21,502 nucleotides of DNA, taken from a virus. The translations under genes were made by a program, and so were the position numbers. Positions within the stretch are counted from its first letter, which is position 1, and every line of letters begins with the position of its first letter. The stretch covers positions 93,904 to 115,405 of IMG/VR virus record IMGVR_UViG_3300030331_002523. One strand, 5' to 3'. Shown here in pieces: positions 1-8,438 of this stretch. Under the pieces are notes generated by a model. It was not told where the DNA came from and ran no database searches. It saw nothing but the letters and a program-made list of their open reading frames with translations.

Positions 1-2
1 GG

Positions 3-608
3 TATGATGATATAAATAAAACACATGAACAACTAGAAATGATTATTGAGTGGTATAATGCTTGGACTATAGTAGAGAATAATATTTCTTTATTTATACA
101 GTATATGATATCAAGAAGAAAACAAAAGTATCTTGTACCTAGATCACAAATGGTTTTTTTAAAAGACCTTGGATCTAATAATAATGTATTTCAAGAATAT
201 GGATGGAAAAATACAGGTACATTATTTAAAAGTCATTTAATATCTTATGCTATAGAATTTATTAGAGAAGCTATAGAAGAAGATACAGATGATAATGGTG
301 ATGTTATAAAAACAAGATATGGTGTTGAAAGGATACCTGATAAGATGTTGATAACAGAAATGTTACAATATTATCCTGGATTAAACGTAGATAGATTAGT
401 TTCATTTGCTGCTCTAGTTGCATTTGCTAAGATGCAACAAGCTAATAGAGGCTATATAAAGCGTAAAGAGAAGGATAAATCACTTGATTCCTTGGATAAT
501 TCCCAAAATTTGTATAAATTATCTATGAGACCTTTTAGTAATATTGGGCGGAGTAATAAATATACAAAAAATAAAAAAAGGAGAAATCCCTTTAAAAATA
601 TTAAATAA
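3..608 (+). CDS. terL: Terminase large subunit, C-terminal part (5' truncated by window edge)
   Basis: The reading frame is open to the left edge (codons from base 3), so the Met at base 39 is internal and the gene starts outside the window. The visible ~200 residues look like the end of the RNase H-like nuclease domain of a phage TerL, the motor that cuts and packages DNA into the head. Supporting motifs are EWYNAW followed by VENN and FIQYM near the start, and a late NVDRLVSFAALVAF segment that places an Asp where TerL nucleases carry their last metal-binding acidic residue; the tail is Lys/Arg-rich. Position directly before the portal gene is the usual packaging-module order. Family recognition is from motif memory, not from a search; the ATPase domain cannot be seen. 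Confidence 0.8.
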   Translation, partial: YDDINKTHEQLEMIIEWYNAWTIVENNISLFIQYMISRRKQKYLVPRSQMVFLKDLGSNNNVFQEYGWKNTGTLFKSHLISYAIEFIREAIEEDTDDNGDVIKTRYGVERIPDKMLITEMLQYYPGLNVDRLVSFAALVAFAKMQQANRGYIKRKEKDKSLDSLDNSQNLYKLSMRPFSNIGRSNKYTKNKKRRNPFKNIK

Positions 609-609
609 T

Positions 610-732
610 ATGTTATATGAATGGGTAACTACAACTTCAATTGATGATGATTCTCCTTATAGCCATATCCAATATATTTATGTTTATAATTCCTATCCAG
701 AAGATACAATAATTTATAAAGAACAAGAATAG
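610..732 (+). CDS. Small 40-aa ORF between terL and portal, unknown function
   Basis: ATG lies one base after the terL TAA, and the TAG stop abuts the portal ATG, so the ORF fills the gap exactly. The product is acidic and Tyr-rich (MLYEWVTTTS at the start, KEQE at the end) with no domain I recognise. An upstream in-frame ATG at 544 lies inside terL; I prefer 610 because it avoids a 65-base overlap. The ORF is in the same frame as the portal gene, so reading through the TAG would produce an N-terminally extended portal. It could be a real coupled micro-gene, a portal extension, or simply open spacer. No Shine-Dalgarno is present, as for nearly all genes here. Confidence 0.45.
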   Translation: MLYEWVTTTSIDDDSPYSHIQYIYVYNSYPEDTIIYKEQE

Positions 733-3495
733 ATGAAAGTATTAAGTGCAATGCAATTAAAAAATGGAGCAAAAGCTGAAGGTGCTCATGTTTCTGCAAC
801 ATTAACTCAACCAATTCAATTTTTACTTGATAAGGAAAAAGATGATAAGTGGACATCTTGGAATCTTGATTGGTATGAGACAAGAGGTCTTGATTACTTA
901 AGAGACAATGCTAGAGGTATTTTAAAAAATTACAAATTAGCAAAAGGTATAATTGATAAAACAGACTATATTGCAGAAGAAAATAATGAATATAGTGATC
1001 TTATTGATATATTAACAAAAGAAGATGAGACAGCATTAGAGTTAAAATTTTATCCTATAATACCAAATGTTGTAAATGTTCTTGTTGGAGAGTTTTCTAA
1101 AAGATTTGCTAAAGTACAGTTTAGAGCTGTAGATGATACATCATATAATGAGATGTTAGAGCAAAAAAGAATGATGGTAGAAGAAAACTTACTTACTGAT
1201 GCAAGAAATAAATTAATGTTCCAAATGATTCAAGCAGGTGGTAATCCTGAAGATGAAGAATTTCAACAACAAATATCACCAGATAAACTTAAAAGTCTAC
1301 CAGAAATAGAAGACTTCTTTTCAAAAGATTATAGAAGTATGGTAGAAGAATGGGCTCATCATCAATTAAACGTAGATGAGGAAAGATTTAAAATGCAAGA
1401 ACTAGAAGAAAGAGCATTTAAAGACATGCTTATTTGTGATAGAGAGTTTTGGCATTTCCGTATGATGGAGGATGATTATGAAATAGAGTTATGGAATCCT
1501 GCATTAACGTTTTATCAAAAGTCACCTGACTCAAGATATATATCTGATTCAAACTTTGTAGGTAAATGTGATATGATGTCTGTAGCAGATGTTATAGATG
1601 TTTATGGTTATCTAATGAATGAGAAGCAATTAAAATCTTTAGAACGTATATATCCAGCTTCAAATGCTAAATATCTTGTTAATGGTCAACAAAATGATGG
1701 ATCTTACTATGATGCTACAAGATCACATGAATGGAATACACAAAAACCAGGATTAGCATATAGACAATTGTTAGCAAATAGAGATATAAGAACTAATTAT
1801 GGAGGTGATGTTGTAGCCCAAATATTACAAGAGGGAGATGATATAAGACATTGGGGAGATGAAAACATGATGCGTGTTACTACAGTATATTGGAAAACTC
1901 AAAGACGTGTGGGTCATTTAACTAGAATTACTGAAGATGGTGATTTAACCCAAGAGATTGTAGATGATAAATATAAACTTACTGAAAAAGGTATTTATAA
2001 TACAAAAGCATTTACACAAAAAACAAAAGATAATTTACTTCAAGGAGAACATATAGATTGGTTTTGGATTAATGAAGTTTGGGGTGGTGTAAAAATAGGA
2101 CCTAATGCTCCTTCATCATGGAGAAATGATACAAATGAAGAACAACCTATTTACTTAGGTATAAATAAGACAAAACCTGGTAGAATAGATTATCAGTTTA
2201 AAGGTAACAATTCTTTATATGGATGTAAATTACCAGTAGAAGGTAGAGTATTTTCAGATAGAAATACAAAGTCTACATCATTAATTGATTTAATGAAACC
2301 ATATCAAATAGGTTACAATATGGTAAATAATCAAATAGCAGATATACTAGTAGATGAACTAGGTACTGTTATTATGTTTGATCAAAATGCATTACCACGT
2401 CACTCTATGGGTGAAGACTGGGGTAAAAATAATTTAGCTAAAGCTTATGTAGCAATGAAGGATTTTGGTATGATGCCATTAGATACTTCTATTACTAATA
2501 CTGAAAATGCTACAAACTTTAATCATTATCAAACATTAAATCTAGAACAAACAAATAGATTAATGTCTAGAATTCAATTAGCTAATCATTTTAAACAACA
2601 AGCTTTTGAATCTATTGGTATTAATCCACAACGTTTAGGTGGGGCTATAGCACAACAAACAGCTACAGGAGTTACACAGGCTATGAATCAATCATACGCA
2701 CAGACTGAAATGTATTTTATACAACACTCAGATCATTTAATGCCACGTGTACATCAAATGAGAACTGACTTAGCTCAGTATTATCATAGTACTAATCCTT
2801 CTCTTAGATTGAGTTATATTACTTCTGAGGCAGAAAAAGTTAACTTTCAAATAAATGGTACAGATTTATTAATGAGAGATTTTAATGTATTCTGTACAAC
2901 TAAAACAAATCATAGACAAATTCTTGATCAGTTAAAGCAAATGGCTCTTACTAATAATACAACTGGAGCTTCAATTTATGATCTTGGTAATATTATCAAA
3001 GCAACTAATATTGCTGAAGTTACTAATACTCTTAAAGATACTGAGACTAAGCAAATGAAAGCTAAAGAAGATGAAATGAAGAATCAGCAAGCTATGCAAC
3101 AACAACAACTTGAAGCACAGCAGCAACAATTACAACAGACTCAACAGTTCCAAGCTCAACAAGCTGAAGCTGAAAGACAGAAAGATATTACTGTTGCTGA
3201 AATTAGAGCTTCTGGTTATGGTGCACAAATGGATATTAATCAAAATATGCAAAGTGACTTTAAAGATGCTATGGATGATATGCGTAAAAGAGATGAGTAT
3301 AGAGAGCAGATGAACTTTAAAAAGGAACAAACAGCTGTACAGAATGCTGCACAACAATCAAAGTTAGCTATTGATAGAGAAAAATTAGCTACACAAAGGC
3401 AGATTGCTGAGAAAAATCTAGAAGTTGCAAGAGAAAATAAGAATAGATATGATGTACAACCAGCACCAAAATCTAAGAAAAAGAAAGAGGAATAG
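733..3495 (+). CDS. Portal protein, crAss-like type, with Gln-rich C-terminal coiled coil
   Basis: At 920 aa this is the expected size for a large Bacteroidota-phage portal. The portal forms the dodecameric ring at one capsid vertex through which DNA is packaged and ejected. Residues ~1-760 are a mixed alpha/beta body with few cysteines (about four in the whole protein). Residues ~765-900 are almost entirely helical and rich in Gln, Glu and Lys (runs such as QQQQLEAQQQQ), like the barrel/C-terminal helix of crAss-like portals, ending in a KSKKKKEE tail. It sits between terL and a probable scaffold plus MCP, the standard head-gene order. The start at 733 follows a TAG directly; a later in-frame Met at residue 7 is possible. 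It ends with TAG, one of only two TAG stops in the window. Confidence 0.82.
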   Translation: MKVLSAMQLKNGAKAEGAHVSATLTQPIQFLLDKEKDDKWTSWNLDWYETRGLDYLRDNARGILKNYKLAKGIIDKTDYIAEENNEYSDLIDILTKEDETALELKFYPIIPNVVNVLVGEFSKRFAKVQFRAVDDTSYNEMLEQKRMMVEENLLTDARNKLMFQMIQAGGNPEDEEFQQQISPDKLKSLPEIEDFFSKDYRSMVEEWAHHQLNVDEERFKMQELEERAFKDMLICDREFWHFRMMEDDYEIELWNPALTFYQKSPDSRYISDSNFVGKCDMMSVADVIDVYGYLMNEKQLKSLERIYPASNAKYLVNGQQNDGSYYDATRSHEWNTQKPGLAYRQLLANRDIRTNYGGDVVAQILQEGDDIRHWGDENMMRVTTVYWKTQRRVGHLTRITEDGDLTQEIVDDKYKLTEKGIYNTKAFTQKTKDNLLQGEHIDWFWINEVWGGVKIGPNAPSSWRNDTNEEQPIYLGINKTKPGRIDYQFKGNNSLYGCKLPVEGRVFSDRNTKSTSLIDLMKPYQIGYNMVNNQIADILVDELGTVIMFDQNALPRHSMGEDWGKNNLAKAYVAMKDFGMMPLDTSITNTENATNFNHYQTLNLEQTNRLMSRIQLANHFKQQAFESIGINPQRLGGAIAQQTATGVTQAMNQSYAQTEMYFIQHSDHLMPRVHQMRTDLAQYYHSTNPSLRLSYITSEAEKVNFQINGTDLLMRDFNVFCTTKTNHRQILDQLKQMALTNNTTGASIYDLGNIIKATNIAEVTNTLKDTETKQMKAKEDEMKNQQAMQQQQLEAQQQQLQQTQQFQAQQAEAERQKDITVAEIRASGYGAQMDINQNMQSDFKDAMDDMRKRDEYREQMNFKKEQTAVQNAAQQSKLAIDREKLATQRQIAEKNLEVARENKNRYDVQPAPKSKKKKEE

Positions 3496-3514
3496 TATAG
3501 ATAGCTATATACTA
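3493..3514 (+). other. Weak AT-rich hairpin overlapping the portal stop
   Basis: TAGTATA at 3493-3499 is the inverted complement of TATACTA at 3508-3514, giving a 7-bp stem with a short loop that itself contains the partly self-complementary TAGC. It starts at the portal stop codon. There is no T-tract after it, so an intrinsic terminator is unlikely; it may be a 3'-end or processing structure, or chance in AT-rich DNA. Confidence 0.25.
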
Positions 3515-3592
3515 CAAAATATCTTTAAAATCATTTAAAATTTTTAAGGTTTACAGAAAAAAAATATTTATATTATATATGTATATATGATA

Positions 3593-3624
3593 AAAAACCA
3601 ATTTTAATAATTTAAAAACCAATT
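3593..3624 (+). repeat. Short direct repeat AAAAACCAATT before the scaffold gene
   Basis: The 11-mer AAAAACCAATT occurs at 3593-3603 and again at 3614-3624, a period of 21 bases (about two helical turns), ending four bases before the ATG at 3629. It lies in a 133-base AT-rich gap that holds no other gene. ACCAA also appears in other leaders of this window. It could be a binding site or a translation-related leader element; nothing in the sequence decides this. Confidence 0.35.
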
Positions 3625-3628
3625 AATT

Positions 3629-4942
3629 ATGGCAGAAAAAATGAAAGAAACAACAACAGTAGAATCAGTAGATGTAAATATAGATGAGATCTTTAATGGA
3701 GCTCCAGGTGCTGATTCTATAGTTACTTCTGATAAGGAAACAAAAAAACCAAATATATTTTCAAAACCTGAAAATGTAGATTTATCTTTTTTAGATAATA
3801 ATAAAGAAGTAAAAGAAGAACCTAAAGCTGAAGAGAAAGCTGAAGAGAAAACTGAAGAAAAATCAGAAGAGGTTAAAGAAGAGGTTAAAGCTGAAGTAAA
3901 AGAAAAAAATAAACCAGAAATTAAACCTGATGAAGTAGAAGAAATACTAAATGAAGGCTTAGAGCTTGCTGAATCAGAAGATGAGAAATCAACTGCAAAG
4001 GGTAGAAGAAGAATTGAAGGCATGGCAGATGTTTTTAAGAAAATGATTGATGATGAACAAATTATACCTTTTGATGATGATAAAGATCTTGATGATTATA
4101 CTGCAAAAGATTGGAAGGAACTTATTCAAGCTAATATGGATGAAAGAGCAAATGCAGTAAGAAAAGAAACACCAAAGCAATTCTTTAATAGTTTACCACA
4201 AGAATTGCAAGTAGCTGCAAAATATGTAGCTGATGGTGGTACTGATCTTAAAGGTTTATTTGGTGCTCTAGCACAGGTTGAACAAGTTAAAGAACTTTCA
4301 ACTTCTTCAGAAGCTGGACAAGAGCATATAGTAAGAGAATATTTAACGGCTACTGGTTATGGTACACCGCAAGATATTCAAGAAGAAATAGATATTTGGA
4401 AGGATTTAGGTAAGCTTGAAAAACAAGCAAATAAATTTAAACCAAAATTAGATAAAATGCAAGAGCAAGTTGTTGCAAGAAGATTGCAAGAACAAGAGAT
4501 GAAAAAAGCTCAACAACAAAAAGCATCTGAAAATTATATGGCTAACGTATATAATACATTAAAAGATGGTAAAGTTGGTGATCTTAAAATAAACAAAAAG
4601 ACTCAGGCTCTTTTATATAATGGTTTAGTAAATCCTCAGTATCCTTCAATTAGTGGACAGAATACTAATTTATTAGGACACTTGTTAGAGAAGTATCAAT
4701 TTGTTGAGCCAAACTATTCACTTGTAACTGAAGCATTGTGGTTATTATCAGATCCAGAAGGTTATAAAGCACAAGTAATGAGTAAAGGAACTAATAAAGC
4801 TGTAGAGCAAACAGTTAGAAAATTAAAAACTGCTCAGGCTGGTAAGAGTGCTTCTGCTAGTGATAAGATGACTACTAATGAAAAACCAAGTGTTAGAAGA
4901 AGAACATTACCTAGAAGTAATAACATCTTTAAAAGATTTTAA
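3629..4942 (+). CDS. Probable scaffolding/head-assembly protein
   Basis: The 437-aa product lies between portal and MCP, where tailed phages usually keep a scaffold or prohead protease. I see no protease catalytic pattern. Residues ~45-110 are a highly charged Glu/Lys/Ala low-complexity stretch (KAEEKAEEKTEEK), followed by a mainly helical body with a Gln-rich coiled-coil-like segment around residues 255-300, and a basic tail (RRRTLPRSNN near the end). Acidic N-terminus, helical middle and basic C-terminus are typical of scaffolds that hold MCP through a charged tail. It could instead be an internal virion protein. The start has an ATGGCA context preceded by AT-rich leader without Shine-Dalgarno. 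The open frames on the opposite strand here are shadows of the Glu/Lys repeats. Confidence 0.6.
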   Translation: MAEKMKETTTVESVDVNIDEIFNGAPGADSIVTSDKETKKPNIFSKPENVDLSFLDNNKEVKEEPKAEEKAEEKTEEKSEEVKEEVKAEVKEKNKPEIKPDEVEEILNEGLELAESEDEKSTAKGRRRIEGMADVFKKMIDDEQIIPFDDDKDLDDYTAKDWKELIQANMDERANAVRKETPKQFFNSLPQELQVAAKYVADGGTDLKGLFGALAQVEQVKELSTSSEAGQEHIVREYLTATGYGTPQDIQEEIDIWKDLGKLEKQANKFKPKLDKMQEQVVARRLQEQEMKKAQQQKASENYMANVYNTLKDGKVGDLKINKKTQALLYNGLVNPQYPSISGQNTNLLGHLLEKYQFVEPNYSLVTEALWLLSDPEGYKAQVMSKGTNKAVEQTVRKLKTAQAGKSASASDKMTTNEKPSVRRRTLPRSNNIFKRF

Positions 4943-4946
4943 AAAA

Positions 4947-4975
4947 ACAATGAAAATTGTATGTATATTAAATTA
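4947..4975 (+). promoter_or_regulatory. MCP leader: small GAAA-loop hairpin and promoter-like AT motif
   Basis: ACAAT (4947-4951), a GAAA loop and ATTGT (4956-4960) form a 5-bp hairpin with a GNRA-type loop. Overlapping it, TTGTATGTATATTAAAT resembles the TTTTGTATATTAT element found in three other gaps, with a two-base insertion. The two readings (promoter DNA versus RNA hairpin) compete, so each is weak. The MCP ATG follows at 5002, preceded by an eight-base A run. Confidence 0.3.
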
Positions 4976-5001
4976 ATTATTAACTAAAAAAATGAAAAAA
5001 A

Positions 5002-6624
5002 ATGGCAACACCTAGTTTAAACAACGGTCTCTTTTTAAGAGATACCAAGTACAAGGCAAGTTCTCATATTGATTCATATCACTTAACTAATATGCTTGGT
5101 GACGCAGAACCTATGGACATGGGTCCAGTAGAACTGTGGGCAATGACACAAAAGGTAGAAATGCCTTTATATCAAATGGCATCGTTTGGTGGTAAGAATA
5201 CAATTATGGTGGACAATGCTAGAGGGGAGTATAAGTGGCAAACACCTATCTCTCAAGATTTACCTATGTCTTTAGGACAACCTGCAGGCACAGCTGATGC
5301 AGCAGGAATAGATGGTCAACCTTTTAAGATCAAATTATCAAAAAGAGATTTTGGTCATGGGGACATCATCACATATGATAAGTATAATGGTAAAGAACTT
5401 TACATTACAGCTGATGATATTATACCAGCAGGTGATGGATTTATCTATACTGTAACACTTGTAAATAATGACAGTTCTGCTGCTTTTGATGCAAAAAATT
5501 TCCTTGTAGCTGGAACTAAATACTTCAGAAAAGGTTCTGCAAGAGGTGAATACGGAGAAAGATTCTCTGATATTTCAACAGGAGCAGGTTTCAGAGAGTT
5601 CTACAACTTTGTTGGAGGAGCTGAAGCACACGTACATTATTCTATTTCTTCTAGAGCAGATTTAATGCTTAAAGGAGGAATGAATGCTGATGGTACTGTG
5701 CCTGTAACTGAGATTTGGAGAAACTTTGATAAGAATCTTGATCCATCTTTAAACTCTATTGAGTCTATTGCATCTGCAATGGGTAAAGGTTACATGAAGA
5801 GTGCATTTGATAATGGTACACTTTCAAGAACTTTCTTAACTTCTTTGGAAGCTGCACACTTAACAAAAATTGCAAACGACATTGAGTGTTACTTAATGTG
5901 GGGTCATGGTGGTAGAGTTAAACAAGACGGTCCAGATGATCTAAGAATGTCTGTTGGTCTTTGGAAGCAATTAGATAACTCATTCAAAAGAGTATACAAC
6001 AAAACTCAATTTAGCATGGATATGTTCAGAAATGAATTATATAACTTCTATGCTGGTAAAGTTGATTTTGATGGACCAGATCCAAAACGTCAGTTAATTG
6101 TACAAACAGGTATTGGAGGTATGCAATTAGTTAATGCTGCAATTGCTGCTAAAGCTAAAGATGCTAACAATATGGTTACTAATGCTGATAACATTGGTGC
6201 AGTAACTGGTTCTGGTATGGATTTAGGATTTGGATTTGCTTACACTAGTATGGTAATTCCATTCTTAGCAAACGTTAAGTTTGTATTGAATCCAGCGTTT
6301 GATAACCTTCACACTAATGATATTGAGAATCCATTAGTAGATGGTAGACCATTATCTTCTTACAGCTTTATCATATTTGATGTAACTGATGAGGGTAATG
6401 ACAACATCTTCTTATTGAAGCTTTCTTGGGATAATCAACTTAAGTGGTTCTACCAAAATGGTACTATGGACTACATGGGAAGAACTCAAGGATTCCAGTC
6501 TTCAGGACACTTCAATGGATATAGAGTGATGATGACACAAACCATGCCTTCTGTATGGGTAAAAGACCCAACTAAAGTGCTTAAGATTGTTATGAAGAAT
6601 CCAATTACTGGAGGATCATTCTAA
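5002..6624 (+). CDS. Major capsid protein (HK97-fold, crAss-like)
   Basis: This 540-aa protein is in the MCP position after portal and scaffold and has MCP character: near-absence of cysteine (one), many Gly/Phe/Asn turns, an N-terminal arm (residues ~1-60), and long mixed alpha/beta domains with motifs such as MGPVELWAMT and a GGSF end. It would polymerise into the icosahedral shell. The start at 5002 is chosen over the out-of-frame ATG at 4992. Codon choice differs from neighbours: many more AAC, TTC and GAC codons than in the flanking AT-ending genes, consistent with selection for high expression. It is followed immediately by a strong terminator hairpin. The inferred fold rests on family resemblance and synteny, not on a structure search. 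Confidence 0.82.
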   Translation: MATPSLNNGLFLRDTKYKASSHIDSYHLTNMLGDAEPMDMGPVELWAMTQKVEMPLYQMASFGGKNTIMVDNARGEYKWQTPISQDLPMSLGQPAGTADAAGIDGQPFKIKLSKRDFGHGDIITYDKYNGKELYITADDIIPAGDGFIYTVTLVNNDSSAAFDAKNFLVAGTKYFRKGSARGEYGERFSDISTGAGFREFYNFVGGAEAHVHYSISSRADLMLKGGMNADGTVPVTEIWRNFDKNLDPSLNSIESIASAMGKGYMKSAFDNGTLSRTFLTSLEAAHLTKIANDIECYLMWGHGGRVKQDGPDDLRMSVGLWKQLDNSFKRVYNKTQFSMDMFRNELYNFYAGKVDFDGPDPKRQLIVQTGIGGMQLVNAAIAAKAKDANNMVTNADNIGAVTGSGMDLGFGFAYTSMVIPFLANVKFVLNPAFDNLHTNDIENPLVDGRPLSSYSFIIFDVTDEGNDNIFLLKLSWDNQLKWFYQNGTMDYMGRTQGFQSSGHFNGYRVMMTQTMPSVWVKDPTKVLKIVMKNPITGGSF

Positions 6625-6639
6625 TCTTATTAATGATAG

Positions 6640-6678
6640 GAAAGACGGGGGAGCTTAGTGCTCCTCCAACTTTCTTTT
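6640..6678 (+). terminator. Intrinsic terminator after the MCP gene
   Basis: GAAAG (6640-6644) pairs with CTTTC (6670-6674), and GGGGGAGC (6647-6654) pairs with GCTCCTCC (6660-6667) with one G-U pair around a TTAGT loop; the two stems are separated by a 2x2 internal loop. A short T run follows. It is one of the few GC-rich spots in the window and lies 15 bases after the MCP stop, so it probably ends or attenuates the MCP transcript. Confidence 0.8.
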
Positions 6679-6711
6679 AAACCAAAATTAAAAAACTAAT
6701 AAATTTAAAAA

Positions 6712-7728
6712 ATGGAAAATACAGTAACATTTACAGAAAAAACAAATGCAGTAAAGGATGATAATATAACTATACGTCCTTACTTTAATCCTGAAATAGA
6801 AAATATGGGATTAGAAAGATATTCAATGACATTACATGAAGGTGTAAAACACACAGAGTCTGTTACATGTCTTGAAAGAAATGGAATTAGAAGATATATC
6901 ACAGGTTTAAATGAATTTTCACCTGATGTTAAAAAATTACCTACAAAGGAAAAAGCAGCAAAGGTAAAAGAAATTAGACAGGTAGTTTCTCAATTAGAGA
7001 AAGAATTAGCTACAAATATTATAGATGTTAATGATCCTGAGTTTTGGTCTAAGGTAAAAGTTGTTAGACCAGATAATGATGATTTTTGGGAAAAGGTAAA
7101 TGTAAGTGTAGGAAATGATCCTGTATTTTTGGATCCATCTGCAGATCCTTATGATCTTTTAAAATTATATGCAATTAGAGCTGGGGGTTTTTCTTTAGTT
7201 GCTCCTAGTTTAGAAGCAGCAAAATTAAATGGTAAATATAAATTTTATCTTGATGAAAGAAAAGAAACAATTCAAGAAAGAACAAAAGTTTCTAAAATTA
7301 GAAATAAAGCATTAGGTATTTTATCAGATCTTTATGATACAGATAAAACTAAATTACTATATATAACAAAATTATTAGATTATAATAGTACACAATATAC
7401 AGATTCTACACCTATTGATGTTTTATATGAAGTAATGGATTTATATGTTACAGGTGATGGTGCTGAAAAAAGTAGTGAAAAAGCTTCTAGAGCATTTATT
7501 AAATCATCTAAGTTATCTAATAAAGATTTACAATTACAAGTATTAGTAAAAGATTTATTAGCTGCAAATATATTTACTACTAAGACTGATGGATATATTT
7601 ATCATAGAGACACAGGTGCTAAGGTTTCTACTACTAAAGAAGGAGTTGTAGAATATTTAAAGAATCCAAAGAATGATGAAATTTTAAAAAGTTGTAAAGA
7701 AGAGTTTGATTACTTAATGACAATGTAA
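6712..7728 (+). CDS. Conserved capsid-adjacent protein, function unknown
   Basis: The 338-aa product is mostly helical and hydrophilic and belongs to a family I recognise from crAss-like and other Bacteroidota phages, where it sits next to MCP. Landmarks are the paired segments DPEFWSKVKV and DDFWEKVNVS (residues ~107-135), DPYDLLKLYAI shortly after, a DGYIYH motif near residue 295, and VEYLKNPKN close to the C-terminus, which recurs in the family. It has no enzyme motif or membrane segment. A role as auxiliary capsid, head-completion or assembly factor is inferred from position only. It is separated from MCP by a terminator but joined to the next gene by the tight junction TAATTATG, so the two are probably co-translated. 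Confidence 0.7.
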   Translation: MENTVTFTEKTNAVKDDNITIRPYFNPEIENMGLERYSMTLHEGVKHTESVTCLERNGIRRYITGLNEFSPDVKKLPTKEKAAKVKEIRQVVSQLEKELATNIIDVNDPEFWSKVKVVRPDNDDFWEKVNVSVGNDPVFLDPSADPYDLLKLYAIRAGGFSLVAPSLEAAKLNGKYKFYLDERKETIQERTKVSKIRNKALGILSDLYDTDKTKLLYITKLLDYNSTQYTDSTPIDVLYEVMDLYVTGDGAEKSSEKASRAFIKSSKLSNKDLQLQVLVKDLLAANIFTTKTDGYIYHRDTGAKVSTTKEGVVEYLKNPKNDEILKSCKEEFDYLMTM

Positions 7729-7730
7729 TT

Positions 7731-8438
7731 ATGAATAATACTACACTTGAATTAAAATTTAGACAAAGGCTTAACAAGATTGCCAGCAGTGACTATGATA
7801 ATATAGAGTGCTGGCAAATTGTTGAATCTTTTAATAAAGCACAAATTGAATGGTGTAGAAGACAATTACATGGTAATAACTTATATAAAGAAGGTGATGA
7901 AGCATCTAAAAGAAGAATAGATGATCTTCAAAGATTATTAACTACTACAGTTTTATTTACTATATCACCTAATGATAAATTTGATGTAGCAACTAATTTC
8001 CCAGAAGAATATTTGGAATTTAAAAGAGTTGATATAGAAGCTACTACAGAATGTTGTAATAAAGAACCTAGATCAATGACGGTTTATTTAGTAGAGGAAG
8101 CTAATATAGAAATGTATATGAGAGACCCATTAAAAAGACCAGACTTTGAATGGGGTGAAACATTTTGTACATTAAATAATAATCAAATAAGATTATATAA
8201 GAGAGATTTTGAAATTGTAAATCCAAGATTACTATATTACAGAAAACCAATTAATATAGAAATTCAAGGATGTGTTGATCCTTATACAAACATTTTATCA
8301 GCTGCTGATATTGAATGTGAGTTTAAAGATGATATTGTAGAATTACTTATTGATGAAGCTGTGTCAATTGTTGCTGGAGATATAAGTGATGCGGCTCAGG
8401 CTATGAGAGGATCACAAATGGCAGAAAAAAATAATTAA
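7731..8438 (+). CDS. Head-to-tail connector/ring protein candidate
   Basis: The 235-aa protein begins with a helical region carrying the conserved-looking stretch YDNIECWQIVE, then NKAQIEWCRRQLHG, followed by a beta-rich middle (NFPEEYLEFKRV) and a helical C-terminus (VELLIDEAVSI). This order, helices, a PEEYLEF-type beta element and a final helix, is usual for small phage connector/adaptor proteins that extend the portal neck. I recognise the N-terminus from crAss-like virion proteins. Start at 7731 is two bases after the previous stop. The exact ring position in the neck cannot be told from sequence. Confidence 0.65.
   Translation: MNNTTLELKFRQRLNKIASSDYDNIECWQIVESFNKAQIEWCRRQLHGNNLYKEGDEASKRRIDDLQRLLTTTVLFTISPNDKFDVATNFPEEYLEFKRVDIEATTECCNKEPRSMTVYLVEEANIEMYMRDPLKRPDFEWGETFCTLNNNQIRLYKRDFEIVNPRLLYYRKPINIEIQGCVDPYTNILSAADIECEFKDDIVELLIDEAVSIVAGDISDAAQAMRGSQMAEKNN

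Noticed and set aside
509-522. TTTGTATAAATTAT in the terL end as a portal promoter
   Set aside because: It resembles the 13-mer motif but has an extra base and lies inside coding sequence over 200 bases before portal.
544-732. 62-codon version of the small ORF starting inside terL
   Set aside because: The ATG at 610 gives a gene that fits the gap without a 65-base overlap; the extra residues are Lys/Ile-rich out-of-frame terL sequence.
629-883. 84-aa minus-strand frame across the 5' end of portal
   Set aside because: Overlaps the well-supported portal start; Leu/His-rich composition typical of an antisense shadow.
610-3528. TAG reassigned to glutamine throughout
   Set aside because: No long gene has an internal TAG, and reading past the portal TAG meets another TAG after two codons and then TAA, adding no domain.
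3604-4023. 139-aa Ser/Phe-rich frame on the minus strand
   Set aside because: Antisense of the Glu/Lys-rich region of the scaffold gene (GAA/AAA read as TTC/TTT); no start context of its own.
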